A stretch of DNA of 64,000 bases from JAYYZW01 sp965217605 (GTDB lineage: Bacteria; Pseudomonadota; Gammaproteobacteria; Ga0077536): positions 558,001 through 622,000 of the forward strand of contig CBDCJB010000001.1 in NCBI GenBank assembly GCA_965217605.1. Direction: 5' to 3'. A model generated the notes under the pieces. It was not told where the DNA came from. It did no database searches and worked only from the letters and a program-made list of their open reading frames with translations. Shown piece by piece: positions 33,590-42,369 of the stretch (its first letter is position 1; every line of letters begins with the position of its first letter). The translations under genes and the position numbers were made by a program.

Positions 33590-34162
33590 ATGGCTAAATC
33601 CGCCAAACAAACCCTGCATCGCGACCAGTGGCTCAAACAAGCGCTCGACGTGCTGTTCTCCAGCGGCATCAGCAGCGTCAAGGTCGAGACGCTCGCGCGC
33701 GAACTCGACGTCACCAAGGGCAGCTTCTACTGGCACTTCGAGAACCGGGACGAGTTGCTCCACCACATGGTCGATTGGTGGCGCGACAACCAGATCACGT
33801 TCATCGACAGCCTCGACGTCCAACATATCAGCGACGCGCCCAATTTGATCAAATCCGTTATCGACTTTACCGATCATACCGATGACTCCCGCCACGACGT
33901 CGCCATGCGCGAGTTCGCCCGCTTCGACGATTATGCAGCCGCGGCGGTCGCCGAGGTCGACCGACGGCGTCTCGAGTATCTCTCTGCCCTGTTCCGTGCG
34001 GCGAAATTCGATCACGCCGAATCGCTGCTGCGTGCGCAAGCGCTGTACTTCTATCAGGTCGGCGAATATACGACCTCCTTGAACATCGATCCGGAGTTGC
34101 GCGACGAACTGGCCGAGCGCCGCTTCCGCTTGCTCATCAGCCATCCCCAGGACGGCAGATGA
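33590..34162 (+). CDS. TetR-family transcriptional regulator
   Basis: The 190-residue regulator has a clear TetR helix-turn-helix (VKVETLARELDVTKGSFYWHF, about residues 24-46) and a helical ligand domain. It diverges from the kor/FrhB operon with only 70 bp between starts, so it most likely controls that operon and itself. I found no strong palindrome in the gap. The ligand is unknown. Confidence 0.9.
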   Translation: MAKSAKQTLHRDQWLKQALDVLFSSGISSVKVETLARELDVTKGSFYWHFENRDELLHHMVDWWRDNQITFIDSLDVQHISDAPNLIKSVIDFTDHTDDSRHDVAMREFARFDDYAAAAVAEVDRRRLEYLSALFRAAKFDHAESLLRAQALYFYQVGEYTTSLNIDPELRDELAERRFRLLISHPQDGR

Positions 34163-34202
34163 GCGACGAATAATTACTACTTAACTCAGCGAGTTACAGG
34201 CT

Positions 34203-34220
34203 CCATACGCTGACGTATGG
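34203..34220. terminator. Hairpin after tetR, possible terminator
   Basis: CCATACG (34203-34209) pairs perfectly with CGTATGG (34214-34220) over a CTGA loop, 40 bp after the tetR stop and 67 bp before the convergent DUF4396 stop. No T-run follows on either strand, so factor-independent termination is uncertain. It may simply protect 3' ends. Confidence 0.4.
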
Positions 34221-34287
34221 AAAGGATGGGGCAGTGTAACGGCGCGGCCACGGCAATGCAACGCTTCAGGCCTAATCGCTCGCGCGC

Positions 34288-34764
34288 TCAATGACATTTT
34301 TCCTTGATGCCGCGCTTCAACATGAGGTAGTTCACCGGATACCCGGCGAGGTAACCGGCGATGATGGCAACGCCCATCGCTATCCAGAATTGCGCGGCTA
34401 ATATCGACCCGGCTGTCATGCCGCCAATCGCGTAGTCGACTAGGTTCATCGCGATCTCCATCGTGCCGATCGAAATCGTCTCGCCGAGCCAGATCAGTCT
34501 GAAAGCCTGCTTGACCGGTATGCCCTGGCGTAAGGTCAGCGGAATCAAGGTCAGGGAAAAGCCGCTGATAAAGGCCAGGATCGTGGCGAAGATCGCGATG
34601 AGCAACGGCGGCCAACCGAGGCTGACGCCGATCAACAACCCGATGCTCTCGCCGATGACGCAGCCGGTTAGACAGTGCAGCGTGGCGGCGGCGGCCAGCC
34701 CTGACGGCGACGGGCCCAGCGTGTCCGCAACGGCGTGTTCAGTGGGTTCGTTGGTCGCCGCCAT
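34288..34764 (-). CDS. DUF4396 membrane protein
   Basis: The 158-residue protein has four hydrophobic segments. The DUF4396 features are the first helix LHCLTGCVIGESIGLLIGV and the last part AGYLAGYPVNYLMLKRGIKEKCH. Function is unknown; the conserved Cys and His residues in such proteins make metal handling conceivable. It starts 3 bp after the stop of the Tag-like gene on the same strand, so the two probably form one transcript. Confidence 0.82.
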   Translation of the reverse strand: MAATNEPTEHAVADTLGPSPSGLAAAATLHCLTGCVIGESIGLLIGVSLGWPPLLIAIFATILAFISGFSLTLIPLTLRQGIPVKQAFRLIWLGETISIGTMEIAMNLVDYAIGGMTAGSILAAQFWIAMGVAIIAGYLAGYPVNYLMLKRGIKEKCH

Positions 34765-34767
34765 GCG

Positions 34768-35436
34768 TTAATCCGTGCTCATGGCGAGCACGCGGCTCAC
34801 GGTCGTGAGGTTGCGTCCGGATTCATCACACCAGGTGTTAAACGCCTGCTGTACGGCGGCCATATCGCGTTTCGCGCTCGGTGATTTGGTGACGACGCCT
34901 TCGGCGATCAAGACCTTCACGACGTCGCGAGACAGCACGAACGCGTCCTTTCCCATACGCCGCAGGAAGTATTGCGCCGAGGAGCCACCCATGCGGCTGG
35001 CGCGCTTTTTCAACACCTCCAGCAATCCGACGTAATCAGCGGCCGGCGAATCCGCGAAGAATTGCGCCGCACTGCCGTGTTCGGCGGCGAGGTCGAGCAT
35101 GAAGGTCGCGTTTGCACGGGTTGACAGCACCTTTTTGTGATGTCGGATGATCTTGGGATCACCGACCAGCTTTTCAATGTCTTCGTCGGATAGATACGCC
35201 ACTGCGTGGGGATCGAAGCCTTGAAAGGCCGCCTCGAAGTCCGGCCATTTGTTCTCGACCACGCGCCACACGAAGCCGGCCTGAAATACGCTCTTGGTCA
35301 TCTCCGACAACCAGCGATCGTCGGGAACGCGGCGTAGGGCCGCTTTCGTTTTGGGTTTGGGAATGAGGGCCTCGAGCGGCTTCGGGCCGCCCTTACGCGC
35401 CGCCGCGCGCTCATACAACTCGGCAAAACTTCGCAT
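34768..35436 (-). CDS. DNA-3-methyladenine glycosylase I-like protein
   Basis: A 222-residue protein with the Tag-type helix-hairpin-helix glycosylase core: MTKSVFQAGFVWRVVENKWPDFEAAFQGFD, LVGDPKIIRHHKK and MGGSSAQYFLRRMGKDAF. The E. coli Tag zinc ligands at the N-terminus are not evident, so this belongs to a longer, divergent branch. It may excise alkylated adenine, by family analogy. It is co-oriented with the DUF4396 gene. Its start faces the toxin-antitoxin operon. Confidence 0.78.
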   Translation of the reverse strand: MRSFAELYERAAARKGGPKPLEALIPKPKTKAALRRVPDDRWLSEMTKSVFQAGFVWRVVENKWPDFEAAFQGFDPHAVAYLSDEDIEKLVGDPKIIRHHKKVLSTRANATFMLDLAAEHGSAAQFFADSPAADYVGLLEVLKKRASRMGGSSAQYFLRRMGKDAFVLSRDVVKVLIAEGVVTKSPSAKRDMAAVQQAFNTWCDESGRNLTTVSRVLAMSTD

Positions 35437-35493
35437 ATGGCCTCGACCGGTCGAACACCGCTGACGGCGTAGTTATACCACGTTTCGATTCGG

Positions 35494-35523
35494 TGTCTTG
35501 ACAAATCTGGATATGTCAAGACA
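35494..35523. promoter_or_regulatory. Perfect inverted-repeat operator before the toxin-antitoxin pair
   Basis: TGTCTTGACA (35494-35503) and TGTCAAGACA (35514-35523) are exact reverse complements, ten bases each, separated by AATCTGGATA (centres 20 bp apart, two helical turns). The left arm contains a consensus -35 box TTGACA (35498-35503). The repeat ends 8 bp before the antitoxin ATG. It fits the DNA site of a ribbon-helix-helix antitoxin that represses its own operon. The pairing is seen; binding is inferred. Confidence 0.8.
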
Positions 35524-35531
35524 ATGGTTTC

Positions 35532-35744
35532 ATGGCAACGATCAAGGTCAGCTCCAAGGTCGATGAGGCGGCATGGCGTTCGTTACAGGCATTGGCGAAG
35601 GAAACCCACCAGAGCATCTCGGGCCTGCTGACGGAGGCGGTGCAGGACTATCTGCGCAATCGCGCCGTACGGCCCACGGTCATGGCTAACCTCGAAGAAT
35701 CGATCAGCGACAATGCGGAACTCGGGCGCCTCTTTGAGGACTGA
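35532..35744 (+). CDS. Ribbon-helix-helix antitoxin
   Basis: The 70-residue protein starts MATIKVSSKVDEAAWRSLQA, a CopG/Arc-type beta-strand plus helix, followed by HQSISGLLTEAVQDYL. The C-terminal 25 residues are probably the disordered toxin-binding tail. It precedes a Doc-family gene with overlapping ends, the normal layout of a type II toxin-antitoxin operon. It should bind the inverted repeat at 35494-35523. The expected -10 for the TTGACA box lies at the ATG, so the transcript could be nearly leaderless. Confidence 0.85.
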   Translation: MATIKVSSKVDEAAWRSLQALAKETHQSISGLLTEAVQDYLRNRAVRPTVMANLEESISDNAELGRLFED

Positions 35745-36126
35745 TCCGATCCGCTATCTCTCCGTCGACGAGGCGGTCGCGATCCACGAGCGTCTGCTCG
35801 ACCGCTTCGGGGGGGGATCCGGCATCCGCGATCCCGGGCTCCTGGAAAGCGCGCTGTTCCGCCCGCAAACGGGCCATTACACCGATCTGATCGCGATGGC
35901 TGCCGCGCTGCTCGAATCGCTGCTAATGAACCGACCGTTCGAAAGTGGCAATACCCGTGCCGCGTTTTTCTCAACGGATGTGTTCCTGCGCGTCAATGGG
36001 CAGCAGATCCGGACCGATGCCCAGCAGGCATATCGGACGCTGAGCGATCTGCTGCACCAGCAGGCGGCAGATTTCAAGCATCTCGAAGCGTGGCTGCGCC
36101 AATACGTGGTTCGGCTCAAGCGGTAA
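35713..36126 (+). CDS. Doc/Fic-family toxin with degenerate catalytic motif
   Basis: A 137-residue Doc-type protein. The fold is supported by YLSVDEAVAIHERLLDRFGG, IRDPGLLESALFRPQ and the FLRVNG helix. Doc toxins phosphorylate EF-Tu through an H-x-F-x-(D)-G-N-K-R motif. Here the equivalent stretch is NRPFESGNTR (residues 73-82), with Arg replacing the essential His, Ser for Asp and Thr for Lys. The protein may be inactive or have changed chemistry. The ATG at 35713 overlaps the antitoxin end by 32 bp; TTG 35734 is an alternative start. Confidence 0.82.
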   Translation: MRNSGASLRTDPIRYLSVDEAVAIHERLLDRFGGGSGIRDPGLLESALFRPQTGHYTDLIAMAAALLESLLMNRPFESGNTRAAFFSTDVFLRVNGQQIRTDAQQAYRTLSDLLHQQAADFKHLEAWLRQYVVRLKR

Positions 36127-36138
36127 AAGGAGCGTAGC

Positions 36139-36549
36139 GTGACGACCACAACAGGACCTGGATCTGCGGCGGCGCATACGCTCCCGATGACGACGATCTA
36201 TACCGGCGACGACGGGCTGACCCATTTCGCCGACGCGCCGGTTCCGCTAAACGTTCAGGATTTCTCGCCGCCCGCCCCGCCCCTCGCCCTATCCGCCTGG
36301 TCGGATGCGAACGGCGTAGCGTTCGCGGTCATCGCGCCGGATTGGTATGGCGACTGGCACCCGGCCCCGCGCCGTCAGTTCGTCGTCGTGATGTGGGGTT
36401 CTATCGAGATCGAGACAGGCGATGGCGAGCTGCGCCGATTCGACGCGGGATCGGCCTACCTGGTCACCGACGTCGACGGCCAGGGCCATCGTGCGCGCGT
36501 ACTCGGCGGTGAACCGGCCACGATCGCATTGATTTCCGTACCGGAATAG
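36139..36549 (+). CDS. Cupin-fold protein
   Basis: The 136-residue protein has a single conserved beta-barrel pattern: WHPAPRRQFVVVMWGSIEIETGDGELRRFDAGSAYLV is the cupin core (strand, glycine turn, PG-like turn replaced by DAGSA), with GHRARVLG after it. Only one obvious metal-binding His (WHP) and the later GHR remain, so metal binding is uncertain. The GTG start has AAAAGGAG upstream. It lies between the toxin gene and the catabolic cluster, and could be part of either or independent. Confidence 0.75.
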   Translation: MTTTTGPGSAAAHTLPMTTIYTGDDGLTHFADAPVPLNVQDFSPPAPPLALSAWSDANGVAFAVIAPDWYGDWHPAPRRQFVVVMWGSIEIETGDGELRRFDAGSAYLVTDVDGQGHRARVLGGEPATIALISVPE

Positions 36550-36605
36550 CATCGACCACCTTCTGGCATAGAATTGGCCCGAAGCCAACGATTGGGAGGA
36601 GTTTC

Positions 36606-37454
36606 ATGGCAACCGAGCCCACCAGCGCACACGTCGAGATCAACGGCCTCAGAATCCACTACCTCGAGTGGGGCGACGCGGACGCGACGCCGATGGTCAT
36701 GCTGCACGGCCTGCGCGCATACGCGCATTGGTTCGATGAATTCGCCGCAGTCGTCAACGATCGCTATCGCGTGCTGGCGCTCGATCAACGTGGCCGCGGC
36801 GATTCCGATTGGGCCGCCGACGGTGATTATTCGCGCGAGGCCTATGTCTCGGACCTGACCGCGTTCATCGACGCGCTCGGCCTAGACGAGGTCGTACTCG
36901 TCGGCCACTCGATGGGAGGGCTCAATTGCCTGCACTACGCAGCCCGCAAACCCGGGCGCGTAATCGCATTCATCGACGTCGATATCGGTCCCGAGATCGC
37001 GCCGGAGGGCATGGCGCGCATTCGCAAGGAGCTGGGTGAGACGCCCGACCGGTTCGCGTCCTGGGACGAGGCCGTCGCATTTCTCGCGACCTATCATGCC
37101 CGCGCCTCCGAGGCGAACCGTGAGACGCGCCGCCAATGGATGTTCCGTGAAGCCGCCGACGGGTCCATTGAATGGCGTCTCGATCCGGCCATATTCGATC
37201 CGAGAATTCGACAGGACCCTGTCGAGCACACCTGGTCGGCCTTGAGCGAGATCCGCTGCCCCACGTTGATCGTCCGCGGCGGCCTCTCGGACATCCTCAC
37301 GGCCGAGGCCTGCGACGACATGGTCCAGCGCATGCCGGACTGCCGGTGGGTGGAGATCCCGGACGCCGGCCATTTGGTGATCGAGGACAACCCGCACGCA
37401 TTTAATGCGGCCGCCCTCGAGTTTCTGGAAAACATCGCCTCCCCTATACTTTGA
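36606..37454 (+). CDS. Alpha/beta-fold hydrolase
   Basis: The 282-residue hydrolase has MLHGLRAYAHWF as oxyanion-hole region, LALDQRGRGDSDW, the nucleophile elbow LVGHSMGGLNCL, and the catalytic His in AGHLVIEDNP. Such enzymes cleave C-C bonds of ring-cleavage products or esters. It begins a plus-strand cluster with a Rieske oxygenase, a small protein and a VOC protein, 30 bp before the oxygenase gene, which fits a hydrolase of an oxidation product. The substrate is unknown. Confidence 0.9.
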   Translation: MATEPTSAHVEINGLRIHYLEWGDADATPMVMLHGLRAYAHWFDEFAAVVNDRYRVLALDQRGRGDSDWAADGDYSREAYVSDLTAFIDALGLDEVVLVGHSMGGLNCLHYAARKPGRVIAFIDVDIGPEIAPEGMARIRKELGETPDRFASWDEAVAFLATYHARASEANRETRRQWMFREAADGSIEWRLDPAIFDPRIRQDPVEHTWSALSEIRCPTLIVRGGLSDILTAEACDDMVQRMPDCRWVEIPDAGHLVIEDNPHAFNAAALEFLENIASPIL

Positions 37455-37484
37455 TCGGCTCGCATTGCCTAAAGGGACCCTCCG

Positions 37485-38681
37485 ATGAAAACGCTAATCG
37501 CGGATAAACGCTGGGCGAAGAAGTACCCCGAAGTCGGCACCGGCCCCGTTTCCACCGAGTCCTGCATTTCCGAGGCGTTCTACGAACTCGAGCGCGAACG
37601 CGTGTTTCGACACTGCTGGCTGAATGTCGGCCGCGTCGATTACGTTCCGGAGCCCGGCGACTACTTCGTGCAGGAAATTGCCGTATGCAGGACATCCATC
37701 CTGGTCATTCGCGGCCGGGATAAGGTGATCCGCGGCTTCCACAACGTGTGTTCACATCGCGGTAATAAGCTCGTCCGCAACCACCGGGGTTGCCGCCAGG
37801 CACTGGTTTGCGGTTTTCACAACTGGACCTTCGACACTACCGGCGCGTTGAAGTCGGTGACTGACGAGGAGAATTTTTTCGACCTGGACAAAACCAAACT
37901 CGGTCTGACGCCGGTGCATCTCGACGTGTGGGAAGGATTCATCTTCATCAACCTTGCCGATGAGCCCACTGAGACGCTGACCGAATACCTCGGCGGCATC
38001 GTCGACCAGCTCGGCGGCGGCCATTTCGATCATCACGAGTTGACCTTCCAATATCAGGTCGACGAACGCTCGAACTGGAAGAACGGCCTCGACGCACAGA
38101 ACGAGATCTACCACCTGCCGTTCCAGCACAAACGGTCGATTCCCGACTTCTCGGTAAGAAAAGACGGGCGCTACACCCGCAATCAGGACTTCCGCATCTA
38201 CAAGTATCACACGGTCTACGCCTGCGAAGTTCCGGAAAAACGCAAAGATGGCCCGCTGGGAGAAATGACCTATCGCCTGGGCGCACTGTCGGATGTCAAC
38301 GCATCAAAGACACGCGTTCGTCTACCGCGCATCGGGGATTTCGATTTCTATACGATCTTTCCCAACTTCTGCATCCTGCTGTCGAAAGATCAGCCCTCGG
38401 ACAACTACATCACCTACAATTTCTGGCCGCAGGCGGTCGACAAAACCCTGTGGAACATTAAGTTGCATTTCATCCCCGCCGCGAACGCGAGCGAGCGCTT
38501 CGCCCAGGAGTTCACGAAAGTGTTGGTGCGCGACGTGTTATATGAGGATGCCGCCGCGCACGAAACGATTCACGAGGGTCTGGCGTCTCGGGCGAAGGAT
38601 GTCATTCACTATCAGGACGAGGAAATTCAGATCCGTTATTTCCATGAAGTATTGGAGCGTTTCTGTGGAGCGGAGGTATGA
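37485..38681 (+). CDS. Rieske non-heme iron oxygenase, alpha subunit
   Basis: The 398-residue protein has the Rieske [2Fe-2S] ligands Cys89, His91, Cys109 and His112 (NVCSHRGNKL and VCGFHNWTFD). The mononuclear iron site has His210 and His215 in NEIYHLPFQH, with Asp203/Glu207 on the same helix. A distal carboxylate is expected late in the chain. Such enzymes hydroxylate or demethylate aromatic or N-methyl compounds and need a reductase, which is not nearby. It overlaps the following 113-residue gene (ATGA). No standard beta subunit is present. Confidence 0.92.
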   Translation: MKTLIADKRWAKKYPEVGTGPVSTESCISEAFYELERERVFRHCWLNVGRVDYVPEPGDYFVQEIAVCRTSILVIRGRDKVIRGFHNVCSHRGNKLVRNHRGCRQALVCGFHNWTFDTTGALKSVTDEENFFDLDKTKLGLTPVHLDVWEGFIFINLADEPTETLTEYLGGIVDQLGGGHFDHHELTFQYQVDERSNWKNGLDAQNEIYHLPFQHKRSIPDFSVRKDGRYTRNQDFRIYKYHTVYACEVPEKRKDGPLGEMTYRLGALSDVNASKTRVRLPRIGDFDFYTIFPNFCILLSKDQPSDNYITYNFWPQAVDKTLWNIKLHFIPAANASERFAQEFTKVLVRDVLYEDAAAHETIHEGLASRAKDVIHYQDEEIQIRYFHEVLERFCGAEV

Positions 38682-39019
38682 CCCAGGCAGCCGCGGCTAG
38701 CGAGGCCCAACTGCCGGAGACGTTTCGGGAACTCAATCGCTTTATCGAATGGTCCCTCCCTCTGGAACGCCAGCGTCAGCGCAAACGGCTCGCGTCGGAA
38801 ATGGACGACATTCAGGCGCTCTATGATGCGATGTTACCTCGCATGCCCGAAATCATCGGCTATCTGAACGCGCTTCCGATCGACGATCTGCCCGAGGACG
38901 CGGAGCGCCTGCTCCATTTGTGTTTTTCTTTCGTCGAGGCGTCGAGCGCGGCGGTCATCTTTGGTCAACCCGCCGTCATCGACGGTTTCGACGCCGAGCG
39001 CTTCGTGCCGGTTGAATAG
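38678..39019 (+). CDS. Small helical protein coupled to the Rieske oxygenase
   Basis: I do not recognise this 113-residue protein. It is rich in charged and helical sequence (LERQRQRKRLASEMDD, IDDLPEDAERLLHLCFSF) and has no signal peptide or membrane segment. The ATG overlaps the oxygenase stop, so translation is coupled and the two products probably act together. It is too short and too helical to be a typical ring-hydroxylating beta subunit (about 170 residues, cystatin-like). It may be an assembly or regulatory partner. Confidence 0.7.
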   Translation: MTQAAAASEAQLPETFRELNRFIEWSLPLERQRQRKRLASEMDDIQALYDAMLPRMPEIIGYLNALPIDDLPEDAERLLHLCFSFVEASSAAVIFGQPAVIDGFDAERFVPVE

Positions 39020-39048
39020 AGCGGGACGCAATAAGGAGGAAATACATC

Positions 39049-39513
39049 GTGCAACCAAACCATCCCATCGGGTGCCGCGGCATCGACCACGTCGTCCTGC
39101 GCGTAACGAACATCGAACGCTCGCTCAAATTCTATACGGAGATCCTCGGCCTCTCGCTCGAACGCGTGATCGAGGACATGCAGATCTTTCAACTACGCTG
39201 CGGCGACAATCTGATCGACTTGGTCGTGCTGAAGGAAGGCGAAGCGCTCGCGGACAAGCCGAGTCGCGGCGTCGACCACGTGTGTCTCAACGTACATGCC
39301 GACGTCGACGCGATGGTGGCCTATCTCGAGGACAATGACATTCCGATTACCTTTGGCCCGCTCGAGCTGTATGGCGCGACGGGATTCGGCACGTCGATTT
39401 ACGTCCTCGACCCCGACGAACATACATTGGAGCTCAAGGCCGGTTACTCGCAGTGGACGATGCGCACGACGGCTGCCGAAGCGATGGGCGGCATGACGCG
39501 GCCGAAGAACTAG
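39049..39513 (+). CDS. VOC-family (glyoxalase/extradiol-type) metalloprotein
   Basis: A 154-residue vicinal-oxygen-chelate protein with GIDHVVLRVTNIERSLKFY, GVDHVCLNV and HTLELKAGY. His, His and Glu at these places make the usual metal triad. Single-domain members act as glyoxalases, isomerases or ring-cleaving dioxygenases. Next to a Rieske oxygenase and a hydrolase, a role on the oxygenation product is plausible. GTG 39049 has AAGGAGG upstream. Confidence 0.88.
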   Translation: MQPNHPIGCRGIDHVVLRVTNIERSLKFYTEILGLSLERVIEDMQIFQLRCGDNLIDLVVLKEGEALADKPSRGVDHVCLNVHADVDAMVAYLEDNDIPITFGPLELYGATGFGTSIYVLDPDEHTLELKAGYSQWTMRTTAAEAMGGMTRPKN

Positions 39514-39947
39514 GCACCGGTTGATTCGACGCCATTCAGCCAAAAAAACAAGGAGATACTGGTTAAAACATAAGCTGCCCCCGCTCCCTCAAGAATGTCT
39601 CCCGAACGTCGATAACTTTTGCGGCAGACACTGTCAAGGGAGCACGATGTCCGAAAAAGCATCCTTCGAGAATGCATCCGAGTACCTGCGCCTCGTGCTC
39701 CCGCTCATGTCTTTAAACAAGGTGCCTGTTGCCCCACAGAATTATGCCGTCTGGTACGAATATGTCTCGGGCGGCAACCAGGCCTTGAAAGAGACAATCG
39801 ACCGCGTGCTCGAGGCCGACGAACAAGTCGACGAAGAGGCGACCCGTCTACTTTATCAACAACTGATCGATCCGGCTGATCACGCACGGATCGACAGCGC
39901 GCAACGTACGGTGAAAACGCTACTGGAAGCGCTAACCGCGTCGCTAG

Positions 39948-41560
39948 CCCGGATATTTCATAAAAAAAGAGGGCAAGCCCTTTCTAATCCGTTATAATTC
40001 AGTTAGTTAGGCTGAAAACGGAAAGGACTCGCCCGTGACAGAATGTACCCAGACTGCGCTGCAATTTCCAGGCTTTTCTCGCCGCAAGATCGACGTCTCA
40101 TTCAACGCCGGTGACATCACTTCCAACGGTGGGGTGCAGTTGCTGCGCTGGGCCGATGAACGGACCGGGTTGATCAAGGCCGCGGCACGGGCCATTGGGG
40201 ATTCGCGCCGGAGAAAGAGCTGCACCCACGCTCTGGAGTCGCTGGTCCGACAGCGGGTCTATGGCCTTTCCCTGGGCTATGAGGACCTCAACGACCACGA
40301 GGCATTGCGCGCGGACTTGGCTCTGCAGACGGCGCTTTCCCGGGATGAGTCGCTGGCGAGCCCGTCGACGTTGTGCCGACTGGAGAACCGCGCGAACCGG
40401 AACACCGCGGTGGCCCTGCACAAGGGACTCATTGATAACTTTATCGCCGCTTACAAACAAGCGCCCCGACGACTGATACGCGATGTGGATGCCACCGACG
40501 ATCGGGTGCAGGGTGATCAAGCGGGCCGCTTCTTCCACGGCAACTACGACCACGAACTGCTGTCTGCCCTTGTACGTGTTCTGTGGCGATCAACGGTTGG
40601 TCAGTTATCTGCGTTCGAGCAAGATCGACGGCGCAAAACACAGTGGGGCGATCTTGGCGCTGTTGATCAAACGGTTGCGCCAGGCGTGGCCGAAGGTCGA
40701 GATCCTGGTGCGCGCCGATGCCGGCTTTTGCCGCTGGCGGATGCTGCGCTGGTTCGATCGCCACGGCGTGGATTACGTCATGGGTATCGCGAAAAACCCG
40801 CGTTTGCACGATCAATCGTTAGCGTTGCGCACGTTGGCTCAGTGGCGGTATTGGATGATGGGTGAGAAGCAGCGCCTGTTCAGCGAGGTCCGTTACGCCG
40901 CACCGACTTGGGATACCCCGCGACGGGTGATCGTCAAGGCCGAGCACAGCGCCCGCGGCAGCAATCCCCGCTTCGTGGTGACCCACCTCACCGGCAAGGC
41001 CCAACGCATCTACGACCGCCTCTACTGCGCCCGCGGCGAGATGGAGAACCGGATCAAGGCGCAGCAGTTGGGCCTGTTTGCCGATCGCACCAGTTGCCAC
41101 ACCTGGTGGGCCAATCAGTTCCGGCTGTTGCTCTCAAGCTTGGCTTACACGCTGTTGGAGACGATCCGCCGGGTGGCACTACACGCAACGGCACGGGCTC
41201 GCGCGCAAGGCGGCACGCTGCGCCTGAAACTATTACGCATCGGCGCCATCGTCTTGCGCAATACCAGGCGCATCCGACTGTTGCTCTCCAGTGCTTACCC
41301 CCATCGAGAACTGTTCTGCCTGGTGGCCGCTCGCCTCAAGCCGGGATAGTCGTCCCAACGCCAGTCGCCTCGTGTGCGATTCCTTGTGAGTCGGGGTGTC
41401 GCTCGCCTCCGAAACGACTCGTGCATCGCAATCGGCGATAAATCCACCGGTGGCGCGCCGAAACGTCGCGCTCAAGCGCCGCTTCGTGCCACCACCAACG
41501 AATTCCGACCCATGATCGACCAACTCCACGCACAATCTCACTGCTCATGCAATATCCGGG
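39948..41560 (+). mobile_element. IS1380-family insertion sequence
   Basis: A 1613-bp element. The ends are inverted: CCCGGATATTTCAT at 39948-39961 and the complement of CCCGGATATTGCAT at 41547-41560 (one mismatch in 14). A 4-bp target duplication CTAG flanks it (39944-39947 and 41561-41564). A single transposase coding region runs from 40035 to 41349, and about 210 bp of non-coding sequence follows inside the right end. The transposase type, size and CC-beginning ends fit IS1380. The insertion is inside a diguanylate cyclase gene. Confidence 0.92.
40035..41349 (+). pseudogene. IS1380-family transposase, frameshifted
   Basis: The N-terminal part runs from GTG 40035 (MTECTQTALQFPGFSRRK) through DVDATDDRVQGDQAGRFFHGNYDH. 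The C-terminal part is in another frame, from about 40555 (CCLPLYVFCGDQRLVSYL) to PHRELFCLVAARLKPG and the stop at 41347-41349. Family proteins read continuously from HGxYDH into LPLYVFCGD, so one extra base near 40554 breaks the frame. IS1380 transposases are not known to use programmed frameshifting, so this copy is probably inactive. Motifs are DVDATDD and RADAGFCRWRMLRW. Confidence 0.88.
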
Positions 41561-42369
41561 CTAGTCACTGCCGATACCGAAGTCTCTCGCTACGAAGGAT
41601 CGTTGCAGCAATGTGCGTCGCAGCTCACTGTCGAAAATGAAGACAATGATCTGCGTGTTGTGGTCGCCAACCTCGTTGAGAGTACGCATCAGATGAGCGA
41701 AGGCAACGCAGCGCTACATAAAAACCTAGACGAAAGCCGCAGGGAGGCTGAATCGTTGCGCGCGGAACTCGAGAAAGTCCGCGTTGAGGCGAAAACCGAT
41801 CCGATGACACGCCTGGCCAATCGTAAGGGTTTCGATGACCGGTTGAAAACACTCGAAGCAAGCGATGACTTCCACTCGCAGCCACATTGTCTGCTGATCG
41901 CTGACATCGACAGGTTCAAATCGATCAATGACAACTATGGCCACTTATTCGGCGATAAGATCATCAAGGTCGTCGCCAAGCAGTTAGCCGATCTCACCAA
42001 GGGCAAGGACCTGGCCGCGCGTTTCAGCGGTGAGGAGTTTGTCATCCTGCTCCCCGATACCGATCTCGCAGGCGCCGCGGCTCTGTGTGAGTCGATTCGA
42101 TCATGCATCGAGAGGGGCCGCGTTTTCAATCCGAAAACCGACGAGGAGATCAACCGTGTCACCATCTCGATTGGTATGACCGAATTGATCCGTGGCGAAT
42201 CGATTGATAACACCATCGCGCGAGCCGACGCGGCGCTCTACCGCGCCAAGGAATCAGGACGCAACCGCGTCGAAATCAGTAAAGCGGGTACGTCGAGCGA
42301 AGCGGCCTGACGACCCGCTTACCCGCGCGCCCTCGGCCGCGTATCACCTTCACGGTCCTGTCTCCGCCG

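Larger units (their letters stand above)
39647..42310 (+). pseudogene. Diguanylate cyclase gene split by an insertion sequence
   Basis: The ATG at 39647 starts an N-terminal helical domain (MSEKASFENASEYLRLVLPL) that is cut at 39947 by the IS. Removing 39948-41560 and one CTAG copy restores one open frame of 348 codons running to TGA 42308-42310. The second half has a coiled coil, then a GGDEF domain with LIADIDRFKSIND and the active-site motif RFSGEEFVILLPD (SGEEF variant). KGKD stands where the inhibitory RxxD site is expected, so feedback inhibition was probably weak. As it stands the gene is disrupted; the GGDEF half could only act if translated from an internal start such as TTG 41603. 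Confidence 0.88.

Noticed and set aside
39521..39997. A 158-codon gene before the IS
   Set aside because: Its last 17 codons are IS sequence and its first 42 have no coding character; the real start is ATG 39647 of the split cyclase.
41603..42310. GGDEF half as an independent intact gene
   Set aside because: It joins in frame to the N-terminal half once the IS and one CTAG are removed, so it is the 3' part of an interrupted gene.
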